From Jannaschia helgolandensis (GTDB taxonomy: Bacteria > Pseudomonadota > Alphaproteobacteria > Rhodobacterales > Rhodobacteraceae), in contig NZ_FNZQ01000003.1 of the NCBI RefSeq assembly GCF_900109285.1, positions 1-64,000 of the forward strand: 64,000 nucleotides of DNA. The letters run 5' to 3'. The notes below the pieces were generated by a model, which saw nothing but the letters and a program-made list of their open reading frames with translations, was not told the DNA's origin and did no database searches. Below are positions 17,183-25,427 of the stretch, one piece after another; positions within the stretch are counted from its first letter, which is position 1, and each line of letters starts with the position of its first letter. The translations under genes and the position numbers were made by a program.

Positions 17183-19078
17183 ATGCTTCAATCCAATGCC
17201 CAGACCCGCGCCGAAGCGCTGTTGACCGCCCGCCGCGTCTCCAAGGCGTTCGGTCGAACACAGGCGCTGAGCGATGCGGCGCTGACCCTGCGTCCCGGTG
17301 AGGTGGTGGGTCTGCTGGGTGCCAACGGCGCGGGCAAATCGACCCTGTCTCGGATCATCTCGGGCCATATCCAGCCATCGGGCGGCGAGGTTCGCTTTGC
17401 CGGGGAACCGCTGACATTGACGTCGACGCGCGAAGCATTGCGCCGAGGTATCGCGCTTGTGGCGCAGGAGACGTCACTGGCACCCGATCTGACGGTTCTG
17501 GAAAACATATTCCTGCCCGATCTGGCGACGCCGGGACGTCTGTCTTTCGCCCGCATGCGGGCCAAGGCGAACGACCTGCTTCGGATGCTGGGCCACGAGC
17601 ATGTCCTTCCGCTCGACGCCGAAGTCCGCGGGCTGTCGGCGGCGCAGCGTCAACTGGTTGAGATTGCCAAGGCGCTGGCGCTGGACGCGCGGCTGGTGAT
17701 CTTCGATGAACCAACGGCGTCCCTGTCCGCGACCGAGGTGGATCGGTTGTTCGACATCATGGCACGGTTGCGCGACGGCGGCCGGGCGCTGGCCTTCGTG
17801 TCGCACCGGCTGGAGGAGGTCTTTGCGATCTGCGACCGCGTTACAGTCCTGCGTGAAGGGCATTGCGTCGCCGAGGATATCGCCACGTCGACCCTGACTC
17901 AGGGCGACATCATCCAGCATATGGTTGGCCGTGACATCGGCGCGATCTATTCGGCGCGCACGCCGACTGAAAGTATCGGCGAGACTGTGTTCGAGGTGCG
18001 CGGATTGCGCGCGATGCCTTGGGTCCGCGACATGTCGTTCTCAGTCCGCAGGGGCGAAATTCTCGGTCTGGGCGGGCTGGTCGGGGCCGGGCGGTCCGAG
18101 GCGGTCGAGGCGATCTGGGGCTTGCGCGCCCGTCAGGCGGGCGAAATCCTTGTGCGCGGGCAGGCAGTGCCGCTGCGCCGCCCCGCCGATGCGGTGCGGG
18201 CGGGGATCGGGTTCGTCGCCGAAGACCGCCGGGCCCAGAACATCGTCCCCGACATGAGTGTGCGGGAGAATCTGATGCTGGCGCAGATGGGGCAGCATAG
18301 CGGCTTCGGACGCGGCTTCGGCAAGCGTGCCGACCGGGTGGCCGATCTGCTCCGCGACCTTGGCCTGCCCGCTGACCGGCTGGATCAGAGCCTTCTGAAT
18401 TTTTCGGGCGGAATGCAGCAGAAGATCATCATCGCCCGCTGGCTTCTGACCGAACCGGAAATCCTGATCTTGGACGAACCGACCAAGGGGGTGGATATCG
18501 GCACCCGGTCACAGGTCTACCGGATGTTACAGGACGCGGCTGACGCCGGTCTGGCGGTGATCGTGATCTCGTCGGATTTCGAGGAATTGCTGGGCATCTG
18601 CGAACGGATCATCGTCGTCAGCGATGGCATCACCATCGCCGATCTGCCCGCCGACCGCCTGACCGAGGAAAAGCTGACACTGCTCGCCGCGCCGCGCACC
18701 TCGACTGCACGCAATCAGGCGCTTCTGCGCGACCTGGCGCGGGAACACGGCGGCGATGCTTTCTGGACGCTGTTGGACGGTGACGGCATCATCTGTCTGG
18801 CGCAGGCCGGAGCGGAGCTGGCAGGCCTGGTCCCCGGACAGGCGGCGGAGGCGCAGAAGACGCATATTCCCGCAGCCCTGACAGCGCGCGACGGGGTCTT
18901 TGTGACCGAGGCCGACGGCCAGCGACAAACCCTTCTGGTGCAGATGACCGACCGACGCGGACACGATTTGGGTTGGATCGGGCTGACATTGCCGGGGGAC
19001 GTGCCGCCGCCACCGCCGGATGGAATCCGTGGCCGCGTCCGTGCCCTGACCCGTGGCCCCGAGGAGGAGACCGCATGA
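17183..19078 (+). CDS. sugar ABC transporter ATP-binding protein with C-terminal extension
   Basis: The protein has two ATPase domains as in RbsA/MglA: Walker A GANGAGKST (about residue 44), signature LSAAQRQLVE and Walker B VIFDEPTAS in the first; a degenerate Walker A GGLVGAGRSE, signature FSGGMQQKI and ILDEPTKGVD in the second. Family members are about 500 residues long, but this one is 631: roughly residues 505-631 form an extra domain (from TSTARNQALLRDLAREHGGD on) with alternating strands that I do not recognise, ending in a proline-rich PPPPPDG linker and basic tail. ATG 17183 is preferred to an upstream TTG. It overlaps the permease by four bases. Confidence 0.9.
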   Translation: MLQSNAQTRAEALLTARRVSKAFGRTQALSDAALTLRPGEVVGLLGANGAGKSTLSRIISGHIQPSGGEVRFAGEPLTLTSTREALRRGIALVAQETSLAPDLTVLENIFLPDLATPGRLSFARMRAKANDLLRMLGHEHVLPLDAEVRGLSAAQRQLVEIAKALALDARLVIFDEPTASLSATEVDRLFDIMARLRDGGRALAFVSHRLEEVFAICDRVTVLREGHCVAEDIATSTLTQGDIIQHMVGRDIGAIYSARTPTESIGETVFEVRGLRAMPWVRDMSFSVRRGEILGLGGLVGAGRSEAVEAIWGLRARQAGEILVRGQAVPLRRPADAVRAGIGFVAEDRRAQNIVPDMSVRENLMLAQMGQHSGFGRGFGKRADRVADLLRDLGLPADRLDQSLLNFSGGMQQKIIIARWLLTEPEILILDEPTKGVDIGTRSQVYRMLQDAADAGLAVIVISSDFEELLGICERIIVVSDGITIADLPADRLTEEKLTLLAAPRTSTARNQALLRDLAREHGGDAFWTLLDGDGIICLAQAGAELAGLVPGQAAEAQKTHIPAALTARDGVFVTEADGQRQTLLVQMTDRRGHDLGWIGLTLPGDVPPPPPDGIRGRVRALTRGPEEETA

Positions 19079-20052
19079 CTGACACCATCCCGACGCCGCG
19101 CCGTCCCAACCCGTTGGGCGGGATTGTCCGCAGTCTGGAATTCCGGATGCTGGGGCTGGCCCTGTTGCTGGCGATCATTCTGTCGCTCTCGTCACCGTAC
19201 TTTCTGACGGAACGGAACATCTTCAACATTTTGGACCAGTCTGTCGTAATCGGGATCGTTGCGGTAGGCATGACCTTTGTCATCCTGACCGGGGGCATCG
19301 ACCTGTCGGTGGGCGCGGTGTTCGGCTTGACGGGCATCGTATTGGCGCTGGCGCTGAAGGCGATTCCGATCGTTCTGGCGGTGCCGGTTGCGGTCGCGGC
19401 GGGGGCGGGGATCGGGCTGTTCTCCGGCGTGTTGATCGCGGTATTCGGGCTGGCACCCTTCGTTGTCACGCTGGGGATCATGGCGATCGGGCGCAGCCTG
19501 TCGTTCATCCTGTCGGGGCAGAGGTCGATCTCGGGTCTGCCACCCGATCTGGACGCAATCGTCTATTCCACGTTCCTTGGCATCCCGGCGAACGTTCTGT
19601 TCCTGCTGGCGCTCTATCTCGCAGCCTGGGGTTATCTGACCTACACCAAGGGCGGACGCACCATTTATGCCATCGGGTCGAACGTCGAGGCAGCGCGCGC
19701 GGCAGGCTTGTCGACGCTGGTCTATTCGATCCTGCCCTACGTGGTGTCCGGTGCGCTGGCATCGGTGGCCGTGACGTTCAGTCTGGCGCAGGTGATGTCC
19801 GCCGATCCGCTCGCGGGTAACGGGCTGGAACTGGATGCCATCGCCGCCGTCGTGATCGGCGGGGCGAGTCTATATGGCGGGCGCGGGTCGATCATCGGAA
19901 CGCTGCTTGGGGTGCTGATCATGGTGATGATCCGCAACGGTTTGAACCTGATGGGGGTGTCGCCATTCTGGCAGGGCACCGCCATCGGGTCGATCATAAT
20001 CATCGCACTTTTGGCCGAACGGCTGATCAACATGCGGTCGGCACGGGGGTAG
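19075..20052 (+). CDS. sugar ABC transporter permease (RbsC type)
   Basis: The 325-residue inner-membrane protein starts at ATG 19075, behind GAGGAGGAGA. It has eight to ten membrane spans and the BPD_transp_2 signatures FVILTGGIDLSVGAVFGL (about residue 79), GGRTIYAIGSNVEAARAAG (cytoplasmic coupling loop) and AIAAVVIGGASLYGGRGS near the end. It forms the channel together with the two-domain ATPase and the binding protein encoded just upstream. Four bases of overlap with the ATPase gene and four bases of spacing to the next enzyme gene place it inside one operon. Confidence 0.93.
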   Translation: MTDTIPTPRRPNPLGGIVRSLEFRMLGLALLLAIILSLSSPYFLTERNIFNILDQSVVIGIVAVGMTFVILTGGIDLSVGAVFGLTGIVLALALKAIPIVLAVPVAVAAGAGIGLFSGVLIAVFGLAPFVVTLGIMAIGRSLSFILSGQRSISGLPPDLDAIVYSTFLGIPANVLFLLALYLAAWGYLTYTKGGRTIYAIGSNVEAARAAGLSTLVYSILPYVVSGALASVAVTFSLAQVMSADPLAGNGLELDAIAAVVIGGASLYGGRGSIIGTLLGVLIMVMIRNGLNLMGVSPFWQGTAIGSIIIIALLAERLINMRSARG

Positions 20053-20056
20053 GGGG

Positions 20057-22003
20057 ATGACGGACAATCCATCGCGGGCCATTGCGCTCTATGGAACCGA
20101 GGAAGCAATTAGGCCGCCGCGCGTGCTACGCGCAGGAAAGCTCTCGGCGGAGCTGGAGGCCGGCAACCTGCGCTATATTCGCTGGGACGGAGAAGAAGTG
20201 CTGCGTGCCGTATCCTTCATCGTGCGCGACAAGGATTGGGGCACCTACAATCCCGAGATTTCCGGGCTGAAAGTGACGGAAGAGGCGGATCGCTTCGTCG
20301 TGACGCTGCATGCCGTCGCGGGCGACGCCGATCAGGCCTTTGCCTATGACGCGCGGATCGAAGGGCGGGCGGACGGCACGCTGACCTTCCACGGACGGGG
20401 CGGTACGGACAGCGGGTTCCTGACCAATCGCACCGGCTTCGTCATCCTTCACCCGATCGATGGCATCGCCGGTGCGCCGGTGACGGTCACCCATACCGAC
20501 GGCATGACGGTCGAAACGGTTTTTCCCGAGATCATCGACCCGGTGCAGCCGATGATGGGCCTGCGCGCGCTGGCTCACACCACACCCGGCGGCCTGCATG
20601 TCGACACCCTGATGGAGGGCGACACCTATGAGATGGAGGATCAGCGGAACTGGACCGATGCCTCCTACAAGACATATGTGCGACCGCTGGCGCTACCGTG
20701 GCCATATCGGATCGAGCCGGGCGAAATCATCGACCAGACAATCACGGTGACCGTCTCCGGTGCGATAGCGACGGCGGATGCCAGCGGTGTGCTGATGCTG
20801 ACTCCGGGCGTGACTGTCGGGCGCATGCCGCCGCTGGGGCTGGGCCTTCGGCCCGAGAACGCCGAGACAACACTGAGTGCCGCCGATGCGGTTCGCGATC
20901 TGGGGCCCGCTTATCTGGTGCTGCACCACGACCCGCGCGCCGGGCACGACCGCGCCACGCTGGAACGCCAACTTGAGGCAGCAACTGCAATCGGCGCGGA
21001 GCCGTGGCTGGAGGCCGTAATAACGGCCACGGATGATGCTGGGGCTGTGGCCGAGGTGAGCGCCCTAGGTGCGCTTGCAAAGGCCGTGAACCGTCCATTC
21101 GGGACGATACTGCTGTCGCCTGCGCCCGATCTGAAATGCACGTTGCCGGGATCGGTCTGGCCGCCCGCGCCCGATGCAGCAACGCTCTACGCCGCCGCCC
21201 GCACGGCATTTCCGGGCGTTCGTATCGGCGGAGGTATGTTCAGCTATTTCACCGAACTCAACCGAAAGCGGCCACCGCTGGACGAGCTGGATCTGATCGG
21301 TTTCACCACGTCTCCGATGGTGCACGCGGGCGATGATCGGTCGGTGATGGAAACGCGCGAGGCGCATCCGGCCATTGTCGCATCGGTCAACGCCATTTCC
21401 GCGGACACACCATGGGCGGTCGGGCCGTCGGCCATCGGTGTGCGGGACAATCCCTATGGCGCATCGGCAAAGGATAATCCGAACAATATCCGCCAGGCGA
21501 TGAACCGCAACGATCCGCGCCAGCGTGGCCTGCTGGGGGCGGCCTGGGCGTTGGGATATATCGCCGATTTTGCGCGGGGGGGCGCGGCAGGCATCGCTTT
21601 GGGCGCACCGACCGGCCCGTTCGGCGTGTTGTCGTCGCCGACCGACGATCCGGAACCGTGGTACGATGGCGACGGCGGGCTTTACCCGGTATTTCACGTT
21701 CTGCGCGGGTTGGCCCACCAGCGGGAAGTGCCGATCCTGTCGCTGAACCTGCGCCCCGCCGATCCGGTGACGGGCCTGGCTTTGCGCGTTTCCGATGCGA
21801 CTGAAATCTGGCTCGCCAATACCGGGGCGGACCCCACGACGGTGACGATCGCGGGGCAGGGACGCTTAACAGTCGCCGTCTTGGATGCCGGCAGTTTCGC
21901 GGGGGCAGCCCGCGCGCGCGATCACATGGACAATCTGACGAAACATGAGGGCCCAATCACGCTCGACGGCTTTGCCGTGGTGCGGATTCGGGTGGAGGAC
22001 TGA
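20057..22003 (+). CDS. D-apionate lactonase-like protein
   Basis: This 648-residue cytoplasmic protein has three parts: an N-terminal beta domain (LRAGKLSAELEAGNLRYIRW, VRDKDWGTYNPEISGL, then MEDQRNWTDASYKTYVRP near residue 195), a central TIM-barrel-like region (about 270-540, with GLGLRPENAETTLS and IGGGMFSYFTELNRKRPP), and a short C-terminal beta domain. This layout agrees with what I remember of ApnL, the D-apionate lactonase of bacterial apiose breakdown, which is encoded beside similar ABC systems. No signal peptide is present. The sugar lactone used here is not provable by eye; other ApnL steps such as an apionate oxidoisomerase are absent from the window. Confidence 0.6.
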   Translation: MTDNPSRAIALYGTEEAIRPPRVLRAGKLSAELEAGNLRYIRWDGEEVLRAVSFIVRDKDWGTYNPEISGLKVTEEADRFVVTLHAVAGDADQAFAYDARIEGRADGTLTFHGRGGTDSGFLTNRTGFVILHPIDGIAGAPVTVTHTDGMTVETVFPEIIDPVQPMMGLRALAHTTPGGLHVDTLMEGDTYEMEDQRNWTDASYKTYVRPLALPWPYRIEPGEIIDQTITVTVSGAIATADASGVLMLTPGVTVGRMPPLGLGLRPENAETTLSAADAVRDLGPAYLVLHHDPRAGHDRATLERQLEAATAIGAEPWLEAVITATDDAGAVAEVSALGALAKAVNRPFGTILLSPAPDLKCTLPGSVWPPAPDAATLYAAARTAFPGVRIGGGMFSYFTELNRKRPPLDELDLIGFTTSPMVHAGDDRSVMETREAHPAIVASVNAISADTPWAVGPSAIGVRDNPYGASAKDNPNNIRQAMNRNDPRQRGLLGAAWALGYIADFARGGAAGIALGAPTGPFGVLSSPTDDPEPWYDGDGGLYPVFHVLRGLAHQREVPILSLNLRPADPVTGLALRVSDATEIWLANTGADPTTVTIAGQGRLTVAVLDAGSFAGAARARDHMDNLTKHEGPITLDGFAVVRIRVED

Positions 22004-22004
22004 T

Positions 22005-23003
22005 ATGCACCTGTTGATAATCGGCGCGGCTGGGATGATCGGTCACAAGCTGGCCGAAAAAGTCGCGGCGACGGGAATGATCGGGGATCGGAAGGTCGAC
22101 GTACTGACCCTGGCAGACGTGATCGAACCCGAAGCGGCGACGGACTTCGACGGTGAGCGTCGGGCAATGGCCGTGGATCTGTCCCAGGGTGGCACGGCAG
22201 AGCGCATGATCGCGGACCAGCCCGATGTGGTGGTCCATCTTGCCGCCATCGTTTCGGGCGAGGCGGAAGCGGATTTCGACAAGGGCTACCGCATAAATCT
22301 TGACGGCACGCGGATGTTGTTCGACGCCATCCGGCTGACTCAAGGCTATGTCCCGCGCGTCGTCTACGCCTCGTCGCTGGCGGTCTTCGGGGCGCCGTTT
22401 CCGGACCGTATCCCCGATGACTTCCACCTGACGCCGCTGACCAGTTACGGCACCCAGAAGGCGATAGGCGAGTTGCTGCTGGACGATTATTCGCGGCGCG
22501 GTTTTCTCGACGGAGTCGGCATCCGCTTTCCGACGATCTGCATCCGACCGGGCAAGCCGAACAAGGCGGCCTCCGGTTTCTTTTCGGGAATCCTGCGCGA
22601 GCCGCTGAACGGACAGGACGCAGTGCTGCCTGTCCCGGACGACGTCCGCCATTGGCACGCCAGCCCGCGTGCCGCCGTGGGCTTCATCGAACACGCTGCC
22701 AGCATGGATACGGCGCGTCTGGGTCATGCGCGCAACCTGACGATGCCGGGTGTATCAGCCACCGTAGGCGACCAGATCGCGGCGCTGCGCGCGGTCGCGG
22801 GTGACGGGGCCGTCGCCCACATCCGACGTCAGCCCGACGAGACAATCGCCCGAATCGTCGCCGGATGGCCACGTGACCTCGACACTGCCCGTGCCCGCGA
22901 CATGGGCTTCAAGGCTGAAACCTCGTTCCGCGAAATCATCCAGATTTACGTGGACGACGAATTGGGCGGCGTCCTGCCGTCCGAACCTGCATCGCCCCGA
23001 TAG
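22005..23003 (+). CDS. denD: D-erythronate dehydrogenase-like NAD-dependent epimerase/dehydratase family protein
   Basis: The 332-residue protein is an extended short-chain dehydrogenase: nucleotide loop LIIGAAGMIGHKLAEKV (GxxGxxG, residues 7-13), then VVHLAAIVSGEAEADFDKGY, catalytic VVYASSLAVFGAP and LTSYGTQKAIGELLLDDYSR with Tyr-x3-Lys (about residue 148). DenD oxidises D-erythronate at C2 in sugar-acid catabolism, and the stretches GIRFPTICIRPGKPNKAASG and VLPVPDDVRHWHASPRAAVG are typical for it. One base separates its start from the lactonase stop. It therefore likely acts on the acid released by the lactonase. Confidence 0.8.
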   Translation: MHLLIIGAAGMIGHKLAEKVAATGMIGDRKVDVLTLADVIEPEAATDFDGERRAMAVDLSQGGTAERMIADQPDVVVHLAAIVSGEAEADFDKGYRINLDGTRMLFDAIRLTQGYVPRVVYASSLAVFGAPFPDRIPDDFHLTPLTSYGTQKAIGELLLDDYSRRGFLDGVGIRFPTICIRPGKPNKAASGFFSGILREPLNGQDAVLPVPDDVRHWHASPRAAVGFIEHAASMDTARLGHARNLTMPGVSATVGDQIAALRAVAGDGAVAHIRRQPDETIARIVAGWPRDLDTARARDMGFKAETSFREIIQIYVDDELGGVLPSEPASPR

Positions 23004-23044
23004 TGAATGGTGCGTATGCTTCATACCAAGGGAGGAACTTCAAC

Positions 23045-24061
23045 ATGACCAGACATAGTTTGGCGGCCGCCACGGCCATCGGCCTTGTGCTATCCGCGGG
23101 AGGCGTTGCGGCGCAGACGACAAAACTCAGCATTCAGAACCATCAGGCACCCGAATCGACATCGGGCCGGATGATCGCCGACTTTGTCGAAAACGTAACC
23201 CGCATGTCCGGCGGCGACATCGAGATCGAGATGTTCTACTCGGCTTCGGTTGTGAAATCGGCCGAGACGTTCGACGCCGCCGCGACCGGCATCCTTGACT
23301 GCGACATGACCAACGGCAGCTATCAGACCGGCAAGAACCCGGCGTTCCAGTTTGTCGCCGACACCATGGGTGGCTATGACTCACCGTTGGAATATCAAGC
23401 CTGGGTTAACGTCGGTGGCGGGCGGGAACAGATAAATGCGCTCTATAATCCTTTTGGAATGACCTTTATCGGGGCCGCTGTCGGCGGGCAGGAATCGCTG
23501 AGTTCGACACGTCCGCTGAACGGGCCCGCGGATTTGGAGGGGTTCAAGTTCCGCTCGCCTCCGGGGATGGAATCGGAAATTTTCGCCAAGCTGGGTGCAT
23601 CGCCCATCGTGATGGATTTCACCGAAATCTTCACCGCACTGGAAACCGGCATCATCGACGGCGCCGATGCCTCGTCTCTGGCCAACAACGTCGGGCTGGG
23701 CATCTACGACATCGCCAAGCACACCACGTATCCGGGCTTCCATTCGATGTCTGCGGACCATCTGGCATGTCGGACCGAGGTCTGGGACGCGATCCCGGAC
23801 GCGCACAAGGCAATCATCGAGACGGCGCATCGGGCCATGGCGATGGACCTGATGATGAACACGCTGGTCGAGAACGGCGAGGCATTGGCGACGCTGCCCG
23901 ATCAGGGGGTCGTCGTCTATGATTGGTCGGCGGAGGATCGCGCCACGTTCCGTGCTGCGGCGCAGGATGCCTGGTCCGAGTGGGCTGAAAAGACGCCTGA
24001 AACGGCTGCCATCGTCCAAAGCCATCGCGACTTCATCAAGCGGATCGGCTTGGGAGAGTAA
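23045..24061 (+). CDS. TRAP transporter substrate-binding protein (DctP family)
   Basis: The 338-residue precursor starts at ATG 23045 behind GGGAGGAA, with a signal peptide ending VAAQTT (about residue 24). The mature part is DctP-like: TKLSIQNHQAPESTSGRMI, FKFRSPPGMESEIFAKLGAS (the arginine that binds a carboxylate is in KFRSP, near residue 180) and LETGIIDGADASS. It would deliver an organic acid to a DctQM membrane pair, but none follows; a hairpin and then tRNA-Gly come next. It is thus an orphan receptor that may serve a permease elsewhere, or a remnant of a lost system. It is probably co-transcribed with the dehydrogenase 41 bases upstream. Confidence 0.9.
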   Translation: MTRHSLAAATAIGLVLSAGGVAAQTTKLSIQNHQAPESTSGRMIADFVENVTRMSGGDIEIEMFYSASVVKSAETFDAAATGILDCDMTNGSYQTGKNPAFQFVADTMGGYDSPLEYQAWVNVGGGREQINALYNPFGMTFIGAAVGGQESLSSTRPLNGPADLEGFKFRSPPGMESEIFAKLGASPIVMDFTEIFTALETGIIDGADASSLANNVGLGIYDIAKHTTYPGFHSMSADHLACRTEVWDAIPDAHKAIIETAHRAMAMDLMMNTLVENGEALATLPDQGVVVYDWSAEDRATFRAAAQDAWSEWAEKTPETAAIVQSHRDFIKRIGLGE

Positions 24062-24068
24062 CGATTCC

Positions 24069-24093
24069 GGCCCCCTGAGGACCTTGGGGGGCC
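24069..24093 (+). terminator. terminator-like hairpin after the TRAP binding protein
   Basis: GGCCCCC and GGGGGCC pair around a TGAGGACCTTG loop eight bases after the stop. No T-run follows, so it may slow rather than stop transcription; it marks the end of the catabolic operon. Confidence 0.5.
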
Positions 24094-24279
24094 GATGATC
24101 GTGCATCATGCTGGCAGTAATATGCGACTGTTGCGATTGGATCTGATGATCGGCCGTGCCAATTGCCAATGCCTGAAACAACAGACCGTGCCCGAGAAAC
24201 CCAGTTCCGTATTCAAGCTTTCGGTAACATACAGTCGAGCGGTTCGACTGAACCCTAATCAGTCTTCGTATGTCACCCC

Positions 24280-24311
24280 CCAAAACAGAAAGGCCGCCCG
24301 GAGGCGGCCTT
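24280..24311 (-). terminator. intrinsic terminator of tRNA-Gly
   Basis: On the minus strand AAGGCCGCC, loop TCCG and GGCGGCCTT form a perfect 9-bp stem followed by TCTGTTTT, 31 bases beyond the tRNA 3' end. Confidence 0.85.
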
Positions 24312-24341
24312 GTCTGATTAACCGTGGGTATTCGGTTATTT

Positions 24342-24416
24342 TGGAGCGGGCGAGGCGATTCGAACGCCCGACCCTAACCTTGGCAAGGTTATGCTCTACC
24401 CCTGAGCTACGCCCGC
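24342..24416 (-). tRNA. tRNA-Gly(GCC)
   Basis: The minus strand gives a full cloverleaf: acceptor GCGGGCG with CGCCCGC, D arm with AGCTCAGGGGTAGAGC, anticodon arm AACCTTGCCAAGGTT (anticodon GCC), T arm with GTTCGAATC and encoded CCA. Confidence 0.97.
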
Positions 24417-24547
24417 CCTCTTCAATGTGGGTCAGATAGGAAAACCGGACCGTCGGTGCAAGCGGAAAAACCAACGCTTCGGCGAAAAGATATGTGCTTC
24501 GCGCCGATGTCGGTACGGATGTTTCGTCCGTCCCCGATACAGCGGGA

Positions 24548-25270
24548 TCAGTAGTCAGCCAGACCCGTTGCCGTGAAGTTGTCGATTGCGAAATATTCGT
24601 TATTCGCACCAGCCGAGGCATCCGACCCGAAACCGAAGTTGATGTTCTCGCGCGGATTTTCCTGCAGGTTCTTCACCGTGATGGAGATATTGGACATGGC
24701 ATCCACTCTGTCCGGATTTCCACCCAGGTTCACGGCCTTATCGATTTCAGTATAACGGATGATGATACCGCGTTCGGCAAGATCGCTGGCTGCGGTGAAG
24801 GTGGGAACGCCCTGATCGACGGTCACGCTGCCAACGGCCTGACCGTCGATGAAGACGGTGCCGGTATCGCCATCGAAGTCGTCCATGGCATACAGGTCGA
24901 AAGCAAACGAAGCTTCGGTTGCATTCGGATCGATTGCGAAGTCGCGGGACACGCCGGGCAGACCGCTCGTGTTCTCGATTGGTCCAAGCACATTGCCGAT
25001 ACCGTTCATTTCCTGGGCTGTGGCACCGGACCAGCCTTCTGACCCGTTGTCGAACCCGGACGCGTATTGCAGGCCTACGACCGTATCGGTCGATGTCCCG
25101 CTCAGTTCCTCGTCGACGGTTCCTGCGAGCGATCGCATCCCGACCCCGATGATGTCGGTGGAATACAGGCCGACGGCAGTGACGGCAGCCGCAAGTACCA
25201 CATAATCTACTGTGACGGCCCCACGCGAATTGCGGAGGAATTTACGGAAATGGGCAACATTCGTACGCAT
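24548..25270 (-). CDS. pilin-like (Flp-type N-terminus) protein with a beta-sandwich-like domain
   Basis: The 240-residue protein begins like a Flp/TadE-type pilin: a short basic leader FRKFLRNSRG followed by AVTVDYVVLAAAVTAVGLYS, where cleavage after Gly would leave the hydrophobic helix with a Glu+5 position changed to Asp (VTVD). After residue 65 comes an acidic segment of about 175 residues without cysteines, rich in strands, with SFAFDLYAMDDFDGDTGTVF and RIDAMSNISITV-type strands and GFGSDASAGANNEYFAIDNF; it recalls beta-sandwich modules of secreted Rhodobacteraceae proteins. No tad assembly genes are nearby. It may be a minor pilin, a pseudopilin or a membrane-anchored surface protein; the call rests on the N-terminus. 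Confidence 0.65.
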   Translation of the reverse strand: MRTNVAHFRKFLRNSRGAVTVDYVVLAAAVTAVGLYSTDIIGVGMRSLAGTVDEELSGTSTDTVVGLQYASGFDNGSEGWSGATAQEMNGIGNVLGPIENTSGLPGVSRDFAIDPNATEASFAFDLYAMDDFDGDTGTVFIDGQAVGSVTVDQGVPTFTAASDLAERGIIIRYTEIDKAVNLGGNPDRVDAMSNISITVKNLQENPRENINFGFGSDASAGANNEYFAIDNFTATGLADY

Positions 25271-25427
25271 GGCAGTACTCGATTCATATTAGGCTGTCAT
25301 CTTTGATAGCCCCAACTTCTGGCATGCAGACGAACTTTTCACGGCCGAATTGGGGCGGTTGAGATCGAGTTGGCGAACAATTCATGGTAAACTGTCGTGA
25401 TCGTTTCCTCCGCCGCCAGACGACGTC

